64,000 bases of DNA from an uncultured Eubacteriaceae bacterium (GTDB lineage Bacteria; Bacillota; Clostridia; Peptostreptococcales; Anaerovoracaceae): positions 1 to 64,000 of the forward strand of contig CAIFEY010000003.1 in the NCBI GenBank assembly GCA_903789635.1. The letters are read 5' to 3'. The notes below the pieces were generated by a model. It saw nothing but the letters and a program-made list of their open reading frames with translations, did no database searches and was not told where the DNA came from. Numbering within the stretch: the stretch's first letter is position 1; the number at the start of each line of letters is the position of its first letter. Positions 1 to 8,031 of this stretch are shown piece after piece. A program made the position numbers and the translations under genes.

Positions 1-398
1 TAAAGTAGATTTCGATCTTTTTGCTGTCTACTTTAGGGTGATCATATCATTTTGCACTGTTGGGAAATTGCCAGTGAATGGGCGAAATTCCTAAGCTGCG
101 GCGCGCCATACCCCGTTTATCCAGGCGGGGGAATCGCAGTCGTAATCTCGCCGTTGTGATTCCAGCGTATGGAAATGGTGCTGTGAAAATCACCCGCGAA
201 TCCCGGCGGGCGGGTGCGATCCAGCGGCAGCCCGCTGCCATGGGGCGATCGCGCCGCGCGCGGGGGACGTGACAGAGCCAAGGCGGCAGTGTACCTGTGG
301 ATTGGCGGCAAATCGGCGGCAGTGACACGACGAATTGCCGATTGTGATTGAATCAGGGACAACATCGGTAAAAAATCATCCTTGTATACTGCATATTG

Positions 399-840
399 TT
401 GCGTAAGAGAAAGATCTCTTCATCCTGGCGCAACGGCTTTTACCGAATTGCGTAAGTGAGCAAAAACGGCGCCCTGACGCAACAGCTTTTTTGAACTGCT
501 TGATCTTATAGATTTGTTCCCTCTGTAAATTATTACGCCCTCTCAAATTCGTCTCTTTTTACGCCCTTTTCCAGGAAAATATTGTCTGCGGCGGGTCAAT
601 CTATACTTAATGTATAAATACATAATCATATTGAACGTTTATTCATCACTGCGGACACTGTTGGAGAGCCCACAGATCACCTCAAGCTTATCTAATGGCT
701 GCCTGCGGACCATTTCGATATCAAATATGCCTGCATTTTAAATTGTCAGACTTCTGCGCGCGCTTTTTGGCATCGAAAAAGTTGCGTCAGAGTGCGAAAA
801 AGCGCGCCTTGCCAACAAGAAAAATTCGCGTTGCGTCAGA
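399..840. repeat. Six-copy TTGCGTMAG repeat with two tandem hairpins
   Basis: TTGCGTMAG (M = A or C) occurs on the plus strand at 399, 449, 782 and 831. Its complement CTGRCGCAA occurs at 425 and 474. The first four copies pair as two consecutive hairpins (399-433 and 449-482), and each second arm is followed by CGGCTTTT or CAGCTTTTTT. They may be terminators of a transcript entering from the left, operator sites, or both. Confidence 0.5.
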
Positions 841-1072
841 ATTCAAGATTTGCCTTCCTGCACAATGGTTGGAGGCCAGAAAAGCCCTTCGAGGGTTTTT
901 CGATAGATTTCATCTATGTGTACTGTATCCCGCAGTCCTCCCGTCTCCCACCGCCGTACTATTTCGTCGCCGCCTGATTTTGCCATTGTCGTCCCTATCG
1001 CCGCCTGTCCGTCCATCCACCTCCCATTCAAGCCCTCCTCTTACGTACGCTATTGCAGCCTCCTTGTGCGGC

Positions 1073-1232
1073 ATAACGCACATTCATTGACATTAGTCAG
1101 CCGCAACACTATACTTGAATTAAGAATATTTGTACTGAACCCGTGCGTTATCACGCACGGGACGTTATGCAGCGGGAGCGCTCGGCACGCTTGTGCATCA
1201 GAATGCGCAGGACGCTGTACGCTATAACGCAC
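1073..1232 (+). promoter_or_regulatory. Probable operator set: three ATAACGCAC sites around the promoter
   Basis: ATAACGCAC lies at 1073-1081, just upstream of the -35 box, and again at 1224-1232 in the leader. Its complement GTGCGTTAT is at 1143-1151, inside a perfect stem of 9-bp arms (CCCGTGCGT / ACGCACGGG) with a 4-base loop at 1140-1161, about 20 bases past the predicted start of transcription. Sites on both sides of a promoter are typical of repressor-controlled genes. The regulator is not known; the XRE-cupin protein at 4643-5209 is one candidate. Confidence 0.5.
1087..1115 (+). promoter_or_regulatory. Sigma-A type promoter of the glycyl radical enzyme operon
   Basis: TTGACA at 1087-1092 and TATACT at 1110-1115 are separated by exactly 17 bases, close to the vegetative consensus. 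Transcription would start near 1122, giving a leader of about 180 bases before the ATG at 1301. No alternative of similar quality is visible nearer the gene. Confidence 0.75.
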
Positions 1233-1300
1233 AGAGCAGCGAAACGGCAGAACGGAGCCAACGGAGCCGCGAACGAGCTGCACAGAGGAGGTTTACCACC

Positions 1301-3664
1301 ATGCTTACAGAACGGATTAAGAAAGCTAAGGACGCGTACGTCAACGACATGCCGTCGATTTCCTACGAGCGGGCACGCATCTGGACGGAATCGTATAAGA
1401 AGACCGAGGGCCAGGCGGCGATCATCCGCAGGGCCAAGGCGTTCAAGGATGTCTGCGAACAGCTGGGCGTCCACATCTTCGAGGGCGAGCTCATCGTCGG
1501 CGCGATCGGTGAATTCCGGAAATGCGGAATTTTGACGCCGGAGTTCTCCTGGACGTGGGTCGACAAGGAAATGGACAATTTCTCGACGCGTGAGCAGGAC
1601 CCGTACATGATGACCGAGGAGCAGCGGGACTACGTGCGCAAGAACATCTTCCCGTACTGGAAGGGAAAGTCTGTCGAGGAGGCGTTCCTCGCGCAGATCC
1701 CTGAGGAGACAGCCAAGGTCGGCGTCGACTCTGGCATCGTCGACACAGACTCCAAGTGGCGGCAGTCCGTCGGCGAGATCACGCCGGACTACCAGGACGG
1801 CCTGTTTACGAAGGGCTGGCAAGGCATCATCGACGAGTGCAGGGAGCAGCTTAAGGGCGTGAAGCTCACCGATCCTGAGGGGCTGGACAAGCGCAATTTC
1901 TACGAGTCGGTCATCCTCTGCGGCGAGGGCATGATCACCTTAGGAAAGCGCTACGCGGAGGAGGCCAAGCGCCTCGCGGAATCGGAGAAGGACGAGTTCC
2001 GCCGCCAGGAGCTGCTTCAGATCGCAGACATCTGCTCCCGCATCCCGGCAGAGCCGCCGCAGACGTTCCAGGAGGCCCTGCAGATGATCTGGTTCTACCA
2101 GTGGGGCGGCATCATCATGGAGAATCCGCTCTCCCTGAACGTCGGCCGGTTCGACCAGTTCATGTATCCGTACTACCAGTACGACATCGAGCACAACCTT
2201 CACGACAACGACGGCATCCTCGAGCTGATCGAGTGCTACTGGCTGAAGCTGTCCGAGTGGGTATGGACCATCTCCGCAAACACCGCAGACTTCTTCGCCG
2301 GATACAACCAGTTCCAGAACCTGACCGTCGGCGGCAGTGACCGCAGCGGCAAAGACGCGACGAACGAGCTCAGCTACCTGGCCCTGAAGGCCACGAGCGA
2401 GGTGAAGACCCACCAGCCTGGCCTGTCCGTCCGCATCTCCCACGACAGCCCGCGTGAATTCGTCGACGCCGTCATGGAACTCGTCGCACAGGGCACGGGC
2501 TTCCCGGCGATCCACAGCGACAAGACCGGCTACATGATGCTGAAGAACCTCGGCTACGAGACCGAGGACGCCCGCGACTGGAACAACTGCGGCTGTGTCG
2601 TTCCGCACTTCCGCAAGACCTTCGAGTGGACGAGCACGGCCAACATCAACTTCAGCGCAGCATTGGAATACGCGACCAACGGCGGCAGGAGCCGTCTGAC
2701 GGGCAAGCAGATGGGCATTCCGATGGACCGCGATTTCAAGTCCTACGATGAGCTGGCAAAGGCATACTATCAGCAGTTCGACAACCTGATTGCCGTCGCC
2801 GTCGAGTCGTCCATCCTGGCGCAGAAGATCCAGAAGGAATACATCCCGCGTCCGTTCTTCTCCGCCCTCTCCGAGGAATGTCTGAAGTCCGGCAAAGACC
2901 TCGTAGACGGCGGCGCCAAGTACAACATCGGACCGGTCCTGACGGGCATCGGCCTCGCGGAATCCTCCAATTCCCTGGCGGCCATCAAGAAACTCGTCTT
3001 TGACGACCACGTCTGCACTTTGTCCGAGATCCTGGACGCCTGCGACAAGAACTGGGAGGGATACGAGGAACTGCGCCGGAAGGCACAGGCCTGCCCTAAG
3101 TACGGCAACGACGACGATTACGTCGACGACATCGCCAAGCGCATCGAGAACCACTTCTACGAGGAGACCGTGAGCTACAAGGACTACTACGGAAACCCGT
3201 TCACCTCGGCATTCATGGGAATCTCCAACTTCATCCCGACGGGAAAGGTTTTGGGCGCTTCCGCATGCGGACGCAGGGCGACGGAGCCGATCTCCGAGGG
3301 AATCTCCCCGGTCGGCGGCACGGACACCTCCACGCCGCTCGCGGCCATGAAGTCCTGCGCCAAGATGAACCAGGACATCCACTCCGGCGGCACACTCCTG
3401 AACATGAGGCTCAGCCACGACCTGGTCGACACCAAGCGCGGCCGCAGCAACCTGGCCTCGGTCGTCCAGTCCTTCTTCGATATGGGTGCCTTCCACATCC
3501 AGTTCAACACCCTTTCGACGGAGACGCTGCTCGACGCCCAGGCGCACCCGGAGAACTATAAGGACCTGCTCGTCCGCGTGGCCGGCTACAGCACGCAGTT
3601 CGTCCACCTGTCCAAGCGCCTGCAGGACTCCATCATTCGCCGCTACGTCCATGACAGCTTCTAA
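1301..3664 (+). CDS. Glycyl radical enzyme of the pyruvate formate-lyase superfamily, substrate unknown
   Basis: This is a 787-residue glycyl radical enzyme, about the length of glycerol dehydratase or hydroxyproline dehydratase. The glycyl loop is RVAGYS with the radical Gly at residue 762. The active-site loop is CGCVVP, with Cys430 and Cys432 as candidate thiyl residues. In diol and glycerol dehydratases, choline lyase, isethionate lyase and hydroxyphenylacetate decarboxylase the Cys is followed two residues later by Glu (CVE); here that position is Val434. The double Cys-Cys of pyruvate formate-lyase is also absent. The usual substrates are therefore doubtful; an arylacetate decarboxylase-like or fumarate-adding role is possible but unproven. 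The ATG at 1301 follows AGGAGG at a good distance. The 3' end overlaps the activase gene by 14 bases, which suggests coupled translation. Confidence 0.9.
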   Translation: MLTERIKKAKDAYVNDMPSISYERARIWTESYKKTEGQAAIIRRAKAFKDVCEQLGVHIFEGELIVGAIGEFRKCGILTPEFSWTWVDKEMDNFSTREQDPYMMTEEQRDYVRKNIFPYWKGKSVEEAFLAQIPEETAKVGVDSGIVDTDSKWRQSVGEITPDYQDGLFTKGWQGIIDECREQLKGVKLTDPEGLDKRNFYESVILCGEGMITLGKRYAEEAKRLAESEKDEFRRQELLQIADICSRIPAEPPQTFQEALQMIWFYQWGGIIMENPLSLNVGRFDQFMYPYYQYDIEHNLHDNDGILELIECYWLKLSEWVWTISANTADFFAGYNQFQNLTVGGSDRSGKDATNELSYLALKATSEVKTHQPGLSVRISHDSPREFVDAVMELVAQGTGFPAIHSDKTGYMMLKNLGYETEDARDWNNCGCVVPHFRKTFEWTSTANINFSAALEYATNGGRSRLTGKQMGIPMDRDFKSYDELAKAYYQQFDNLIAVAVESSILAQKIQKEYIPRPFFSALSEECLKSGKDLVDGGAKYNIGPVLTGIGLAESSNSLAAIKKLVFDDHVCTLSEILDACDKNWEGYEELRRKAQACPKYGNDDDYVDDIAKRIENHFYEETVSYKDYYGNPFTSAFMGISNFIPTGKVLGASACGRRATEPISEGISPVGGTDTSTPLAAMKSCAKMNQDIHSGGTLLNMRLSHDLVDTKRGRSNLASVVQSFFDMGAFHIQFNTLSTETLLDAQAHPENYKDLLVRVAGYSTQFVHLSKRLQDSIIRRYVHDSF

Positions 3665-4556
3665 AGGCCGCATCCTGCAGCTGCAGAACTATTCCGTCAA
3701 CGACGGCGACGGCGTGCGGACGATCGTCTTCTTCGCGGGCTGCCCACTGAGGTGCCGCTGGTGTGCCAATCCCGAGGGGTATACAGGACAAAATAACATC
3801 CTTTACATCTCATCGAGATGCATCTGCTGCGGACGCTGCGCGGCAGCCTGCCCGGAAGGCGTCGGCATCGACCTGAACGACCCCGCAGAGCGCGCCAAAT
3901 GCACGGGCTGCGGGGCCTGCGTCGACGCCTGCCTGGAAAACGCCAGGAAGAACACGGTGACAGAGATGACCGTCGGCGAGGTCATTAAAAAACTGGAAAC
4001 CCAGATGCTCTTCTTCCGCAACTCCGGCGGCGGCGTGACCTATTCGGGCGGCGAATGCACGAGTCAGCCGGAATTCCTCGCGGAACTGGTGAGTGAGGCC
4101 TACGACATGGGTCTGAACCAGGCGATGGAGACGAGCGGTTACTTCGAGCTGACGGAACTGCAGCCGACCCTGGACCGGATCGACCTCCTGTTCATGGACA
4201 TCAAGCACATGGATCCGGAGAAGCACCTGCACTTCACGGGCGTCTCCAACGAGCGCATCCTGGCCAACATCGCGGCTCTCGGCCAGTCCAGGGAAGGCAT
4301 CGTCATCCGCGTGCCGACCATCATGGGCATAAACGGCGACGACGGCAACATCCGTGCCACGGCCCGTTTTGTCAAAAGACACCTCCGCGACCCACGCATG
4401 GAGCTCCTGCCGTACCACAGCTACGGCGAGGACAAGTACCGACAGCTGGGCATGACCTACGAGGCCGACCTCTTCCGGACCCCGACCGCGGACGAGCTTA
4501 GCCGCCTGAACGCGATCATCGAGGACGAGGGCGTCCGCGTCGTGTCGTACAAGTAG
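3651..4556 (+). CDS. Glycyl radical enzyme activating protein (radical SAM, two extra Fe-S clusters)
   Basis: This 301-residue radical SAM protein would install the glycyl radical on the enzyme encoded just upstream. C31-x3-C35-x2-C38 binds the catalytic 4Fe-4S cluster. A ferredoxin-like insert follows, with CICCGRCAAACP and CTGCGACVDAC motifs for two more clusters, as in activases of choline lyase, glycerol dehydratase and arylacetate decarboxylases rather than PflA. The GGGVTYSGGE segment is the SAM-binding glycine motif. The start at 3651 lies inside the end of the upstream gene, so the two are translationally coupled. No small accessory subunit of the HpdC type is seen beside it. Confidence 0.92.
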   Translation: MTASKGRILQLQNYSVNDGDGVRTIVFFAGCPLRCRWCANPEGYTGQNNILYISSRCICCGRCAAACPEGVGIDLNDPAERAKCTGCGACVDACLENARKNTVTEMTVGEVIKKLETQMLFFRNSGGGVTYSGGECTSQPEFLAELVSEAYDMGLNQAMETSGYFELTELQPTLDRIDLLFMDIKHMDPEKHLHFTGVSNERILANIAALGQSREGIVIRVPTIMGINGDDGNIRATARFVKRHLRDPRMELLPYHSYGEDKYRQLGMTYEADLFRTPTADELSRLNAIIEDEGVRVVSYK

Positions 4557-4600
4557 CGAGGCGAGTCCAACCCCCGCATTACACACCATATTCAGCATAA

Positions 4601-4641
4601 ACGGCCGGGCCGCACATCTTACGTGCAGCCCGGCCGTTTTT
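4601..4641. terminator. Bidirectional intrinsic terminator between convergent genes
   Basis: CGGCCGGGC and its complement GCCCGGCCG flank a short loop, with AAA on the left and TTTTT on the right, so the hairpin can end both the activase transcript and the convergent regulator transcript. Confidence 0.85.
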
Positions 4642-4642
4642 C

Positions 4643-5209
4643 TTAATACTTCATGATATTTTGGAAAACCGTCCGTTCGTCCGAATCGTTCAAATAGCAG
4701 TGCCGGATGTTGGCGTGGAAGTTGATCTTTGCCGGGGCGACGAGCGTGAACGTCTGCTGCTCGAGCTGCAGCTTCAGCGTGCCTTCCGTGACGATGATGT
4801 ACTCCTCGGCCGCGCTCCTGTGCGGGTCGGACGGGTGCCTCGTGCCCGGCTCCAGGATGATGTAGAAGCACTCGAATCCGCTCAGCGGGTTGAACGGGAA
4901 GATGTTGTAGAGGATCATCCCGTTGTCCTCGTCGTACACCGGCTTCAGGTCGCGCAGGATCTCGACCGGCTCGTACTGCTGGACCGGCTCGTTCAGCAGC
5001 GTCGAAAGCGAGATCTGCAGCCCCTTGGCGATCTTCCACAGCACCGAAACCGTCGGCACGGACACGCCGCGCTCGATCTGGCCCAGCATCGTCTTGCTCA
5101 CGCCCGTGAGCGACGCCACGTTGTCCAGGGTCAGGTCCCGCTCCGCGCGGATCCTCTTCAGTATTTTCCCGATTTCCTTAGACGGGTCTTCGTCGATGGA
5201 TCGTACCAT
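4643..5209 (-). CDS. XRE-family regulator with C-terminal cupin domain
   Basis: This is a 188-residue transcription factor. Residues near 12-66 form a helix-turn-helix of the Cro/C1 type (TLDNVASLTGVSKTMLGQIE is the recognition region). The C-terminal half is a cupin sensor with HPSDPHRSAAEEYIIVTEG. Such proteins often sense small metabolites and control catabolic operons. It converges on the glycyl radical enzyme operon and is the nearest candidate for its regulator. The ATG at 5209 is chosen because AAAGGAG lies just upstream; a further upstream ATG at 5245 has no such site. Confidence 0.85.
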   Translation of the reverse strand: MVRSIDEDPSKEIGKILKRIRAERDLTLDNVASLTGVSKTMLGQIERGVSVPTVSVLWKIAKGLQISLSTLLNEPVQQYEPVEILRDLKPVYDEDNGMILYNIFPFNPLSGFECFYIILEPGTRHPSDPHRSAAEEYIIVTEGTLKLQLEQQTFTLVAPAKINFHANIRHCYLNDSDERTVFQNIMKY

Positions 5210-5290
5210 GACTGCTCCTTTCTGTTCGGATTCTCCGTTTCTCAATTTATCAAAACCTCTATATCTCAGTTTCTCTTGCCCGGTCCCGCA

Positions 5291-6277
5291 TCAATCCTGC
5301 TTCAGCATCAGCAGCGCCGCGTTGTTCCCGCGCTCTCTGCCCATGATCCGGTGCGAGAACAGAAGCTTAGGGTTGCACCTCGTGCAGATGTCCGTCACGT
5401 AGATGTGCTCCCCCGGCACGCCCGCTTTCTCCATGATCCGCTTGTTCAGCAGGTGCAGGTCCAGCCGGAACTTTCCCTCCGGATACGGGTCCAGAACCTC
5501 GTCCGCGAACTCCGGCTGCGCCTCCCTGACCTTCTCGGCGACGTCGGATCCGATCTCGTAGCACTCCCGGCAGATCGACGGCCCTACCGCCGCAAAAACC
5601 TCTTCCGCGTTAGTCCCATACTGCTCCCGCATGACCCTCAGGGTCTCCGCCGCCATTCCAGCGACCGTCCCGCGCCAGCCCGCGTGGCTGAGCCCGATCG
5701 CCCGATGCACCGGGTCGACAAAGTACAGCGTCGTACAATCCGACCCGAATGCCGTGAGGACGAGCCCCGGCACGTCCGTGACCAGCCCGTCGACGTCCGT
5801 CCAGCCCCTCGGCCGCACGGTGCCCTTCCCGGCATCCTCCTCCGTCACGACGCGCACATTGGTCGTGTGCTGCTGCTCGGTATAGACCATCTTCTCCGGT
5901 GCGCTCCCCATTGCATTGGCCAATAGTTCGATGTTCCTCTTTACATCTTTAGCATCGTCGCACTGGTCAAAGCTCGCGTTCATCGCCGCACAGCATCCCC
6001 TGCTGAAGCCCCCTATTCTCGTCGTAAACGCCGTTTCACACACACCTGTGTCCTCCAGGCCCGGAAAGTATAACAGCGGAAGAGATCCGCCATCAGCGCC
6101 CGGATAATGCCGCATCGCAAGCACCCGCTCGCGCCTCTCCTTCCCCAGCCGCTCGATATGCCTGAAGTCATCGATCCCGATGTCAGGCTGCTCCTTTTTT
6201 ACAGGGTTTCTTCCTTTATTTCCAAACCCCCCGGTTCCAAACTCCCCGGTTTTACCGATATTCCCGTTCTCCTGCAT
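5291..6277 (-). CDS. pgeF: PgeF / YlmD-type polyphenol oxidase-fold protein (purine nucleoside phosphorylase family)
   Basis: The 328-residue product belongs to the YfiH/YlmD (multicopper oxidase-like, DUF152) family. Members have been linked to purine nucleoside phosphorolysis and to cell-wall editing (PgeF). The metal and catalytic residues sit in GLSHAGWRGT, the FGSDCTTLY motif and the C-terminal CTRCNPKLLFSHR segment. The first 60 or so residues are a low-complexity, Gly/Lys-rich extension beyond the usual family length of about 250-270. The start at 6277 is supported by GGAGGG five bases upstream; a later ATG (MRHYPG) would give a normal-length protein. The exact function is uncertain. 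Confidence 0.82.
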   Translation of the reverse strand: MQENGNIGKTGEFGTGGFGNKGRNPVKKEQPDIGIDDFRHIERLGKERRERVLAMRHYPGADGGSLPLLYFPGLEDTGVCETAFTTRIGGFSRGCCAAMNASFDQCDDAKDVKRNIELLANAMGSAPEKMVYTEQQHTTNVRVVTEEDAGKGTVRPRGWTDVDGLVTDVPGLVLTAFGSDCTTLYFVDPVHRAIGLSHAGWRGTVAGMAAETLRVMREQYGTNAEEVFAAVGPSICRECYEIGSDVAEKVREAQPEFADEVLDPYPEGKFRLDLHLLNKRIMEKAGVPGEHIYVTDICTRCNPKLLFSHRIMGRERGNNAALLMLKQD

Positions 6278-6326
6278 CTTATCCCTCCGCTCCCGCGTTC
6301 ATCAACATATTCCCATGTATATCCTC

Positions 6327-6410
6327 CGCGATTTCTTTCGCGATTTCATCCGTGATTGCTCTCGTGATTTCGTCTGCGGTTTACTCCGTGATTTCTTGCA
6401 CGATTTCGTC
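6327..6410. repeat. Seven degenerate 12-bp tandem repeats (CGTGATTTCNTC)
   Basis: Units begin at 6327, 6339, 6351, 6363, 6375, 6387 and 6399 and match CGYGATTTCNTC with a few changes. They lie just upstream of the pgeF start, in its probable leader or promoter region. Confidence 0.75.
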
Positions 6411-6598
6411 CGCGTACATTCTCTCACGTAGTCCATTGTATTCCAATTCCGCCCGGGAATGCAACGCCTGTTCAGGATGTTGAACCCCCGCGAGAATACG
6501 AAACAGCCGCCGAACACCTTCTTCACTTCCGCCTGACCTCCCGCCGGGCATCCGCGTGCTCCGGCGCCGCTTCAATGCGGCTCGAACTCCGCAAATCC

Positions 6599-6646
6599 AA
6601 AAAAAACAAAAATAACAATCGCTCCGGCATAATGCCGGAGCGATTG
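6599..6646 (-). terminator. Intrinsic terminator after thl
   Basis: CAATCGCTCCGGCAT pairs with ATGCCGGAGCGATTG (6616-6646), and on the minus strand the stem is followed by a long T-rich run. It ends the hbd-to-thl transcript. Confidence 0.9.
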
Positions 6647-6708
6647 TCAGCAATCACGGTGGTTCTCACACCGCGCTATATAAGTTCTGAGGAATGTATC
6701 AGACTAGA

Positions 6709-7947
6709 TTAGTCACACATTTCCCACAGTGATGCCATAGCCGGGCCGCCGCCTACGCACAGGGATGCGCAGCCGATCTTCCAATCTGGATGACGCATCA
6801 TCTCGTACAGCATGGTGACGATGATTCTGATTCCGGATGCTCCTACTGGATGTCCCAGAGCGATTCCGGATCCGTTCAGGTTGCAGCGATCATTCGGGAT
6901 ATCCATTCCGAACTCGTCCTTCAGGATCTTCTTAGCTCCGAGGAACTGAGCAGCAAATGCCTCGTTGATCTCGAAGTAGTCAACGTCCTTGAACTCTACT
7001 CCAGCGCCCTTCAGGACTCTCGGAATAGCGTATGCAGGTCCGATTCCCATGTACTCAGGAGCAACACCAGCGTATCCGATGTTCAGGAGCTTAGCGATCG
7101 GCTTAACTCCGAGTTCCTTAGCCTTGTCAGCGGACATTACGATCAGAGCAGCAGCTCCGTCGTTGATTCCGGATGCGTTCGGAGCAGTAGTAACACCGTC
7201 CTTGGTGAATACTGGCTTGAACTTGCTGATCGTGTCATAGTTGCAGTCTGGGATGAAGTGCTCGTCCTTGTCCAGAACGATCTCGACCTCCTGGCCGTGC
7301 TTTCTCTTCTTCTGGATTACCGGAACGATCTCGTCCTTGAACTTTCCGTCCTCTGTAGCCTTAGCAGCTCTCGTGTGGCTCTGAACAGCCAGCTCATCGC
7401 ACTCTTCACGAGTGATGTTGTACTTCTTGGCAACGTTATCAGCTGTGCAGCCCATGTGTCCGCCGCTCAGCTCATCATACAGTCCGTCGTGCAGCATTGT
7501 ATCATACATCTCAGCTGCTCCAGCGTTAGGAATGGATCCCATTCTGTATCCCATACGAGCCTTAGGCAGGATGAATGGAGCCATGGACATGTTCTCAACA
7601 CCCATAGCCAGGCCGATCTCGGTCTTTCCAAGCTGGATGTCGCTGCAAGCGATCTCGAGAGCTCTCATAGCGGATGCGCAGTTCTGGTTAACTGTGCAAG
7701 CGTCACTGTCTTCTCTCATTCCGATTCTCATACCAACCTGACGTGCAGGAAGAGATCCCTGTGTAGCTGTGAAGCACTCTCCCATGACGATCTCATCAAC
7801 GTCCTCAGGCTTGATGCCTGCGCGCTTGATAGCCTCGGAACCAGCTGTCATTGCCAGTGTTCTAGCGGAAACGTTCTTGAACTCGCCCATGAATTTACCA
7901 ATACCTGTACGGCAAGCACTTACGATTACTACGTCCTTAATTTCCAT
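6709..7947 (-). CDS. thlA: Acetyl-CoA C-acetyltransferase (thiolase)
   Basis: This enzyme condenses two acetyl-CoA to acetoacetyl-CoA, the first step of butyrate synthesis; it can also run in reverse. The protein has 412 residues, somewhat longer than the usual 390-395. The acyl-accepting Cys is Cys90 in NQNCASAMRALE. The GHPVGASG histidine and the C-terminal CVGGGPA cysteine complete the catalytic set. It is the last gene of the minus-strand operon and is followed by a strong terminator. GAGGAGG lies six bases before the ATG. Its position at the end, away from hbd, is unusual compared with classical bcs clusters. Confidence 0.95.
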   Translation of the reverse strand: MEIKDVVIVSACRTGIGKFMGEFKNVSARTLAMTAGSEAIKRAGIKPEDVDEIVMGECFTATQGSLPARQVGMRIGMREDSDACTVNQNCASAMRALEIACSDIQLGKTEIGLAMGVENMSMAPFILPKARMGYRMGSIPNAGAAEMYDTMLHDGLYDELSGGHMGCTADNVAKKYNITREECDELAVQSHTRAAKATEDGKFKDEIVPVIQKKRKHGQEVEIVLDKDEHFIPDCNYDTISKFKPVFTKDGVTTAPNASGINDGAAALIVMSADKAKELGVKPIAKLLNIGYAGVAPEYMGIGPAYAIPRVLKGAGVEFKDVDYFEINEAFAAQFLGAKKILKDEFGMDIPNDRCNLNGSGIALGHPVGASGIRIIVTMLYEMMRHPDWKIGCASLCVGGGPAMASLWEMCD

Positions 7948-8031
7948 TGTTACCTCCTCGGTGGGATTGTCCCTCTATTGGATAATATTCATATTGATTG
8001 CAGCCTCATCGACTGCGAACAAACTTTGTGA

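Larger units (their letters stand above)
1..1300. other. Long non-coding leader region upstream of the glycyl radical enzyme
   Basis: No convincing gene is visible here; the short open frames lack ribosome sites and recognisable protein features. The region holds a 9-bp inverted repeat at 1-9 and 27-35 (TAAAGTAGA / TCTACTTTA). It also holds six copies of TTGCGTMAG in both orientations between 399 and 840, and an ordered promoter region at 1073-1232, listed separately. Positions 80-330 are GC rich; the rest is mixed. Confidence 0.6.
6278..6708. other. Spacer with a 12-bp tandem repeat and a terminator
   Basis: No supported gene is present. The spacer holds seven 12-bp repeat units at 6327-6410 and the terminator at 6599-6646. 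An open frame on the minus strand (6302-6526) translates the repeats as a Lys/Ser/Arg-rich peptide, but it has only a GTG start and a distant ribosome site. Confidence 0.6.

Noticed and set aside
1140..1161. Terminator in the glycyl radical enzyme leader
   Set aside because: The stem is perfect but no T-run follows, and it contains the same 9-mer as sites outside the stem, so an operator fits better.
6302..6526. Small basic protein rich in KSR repeats
   Set aside because: It would use a GTG start with a distant ribosome site and exists mainly because the 12-bp repeat is a multiple of three; kept as a repeat, not as a gene.
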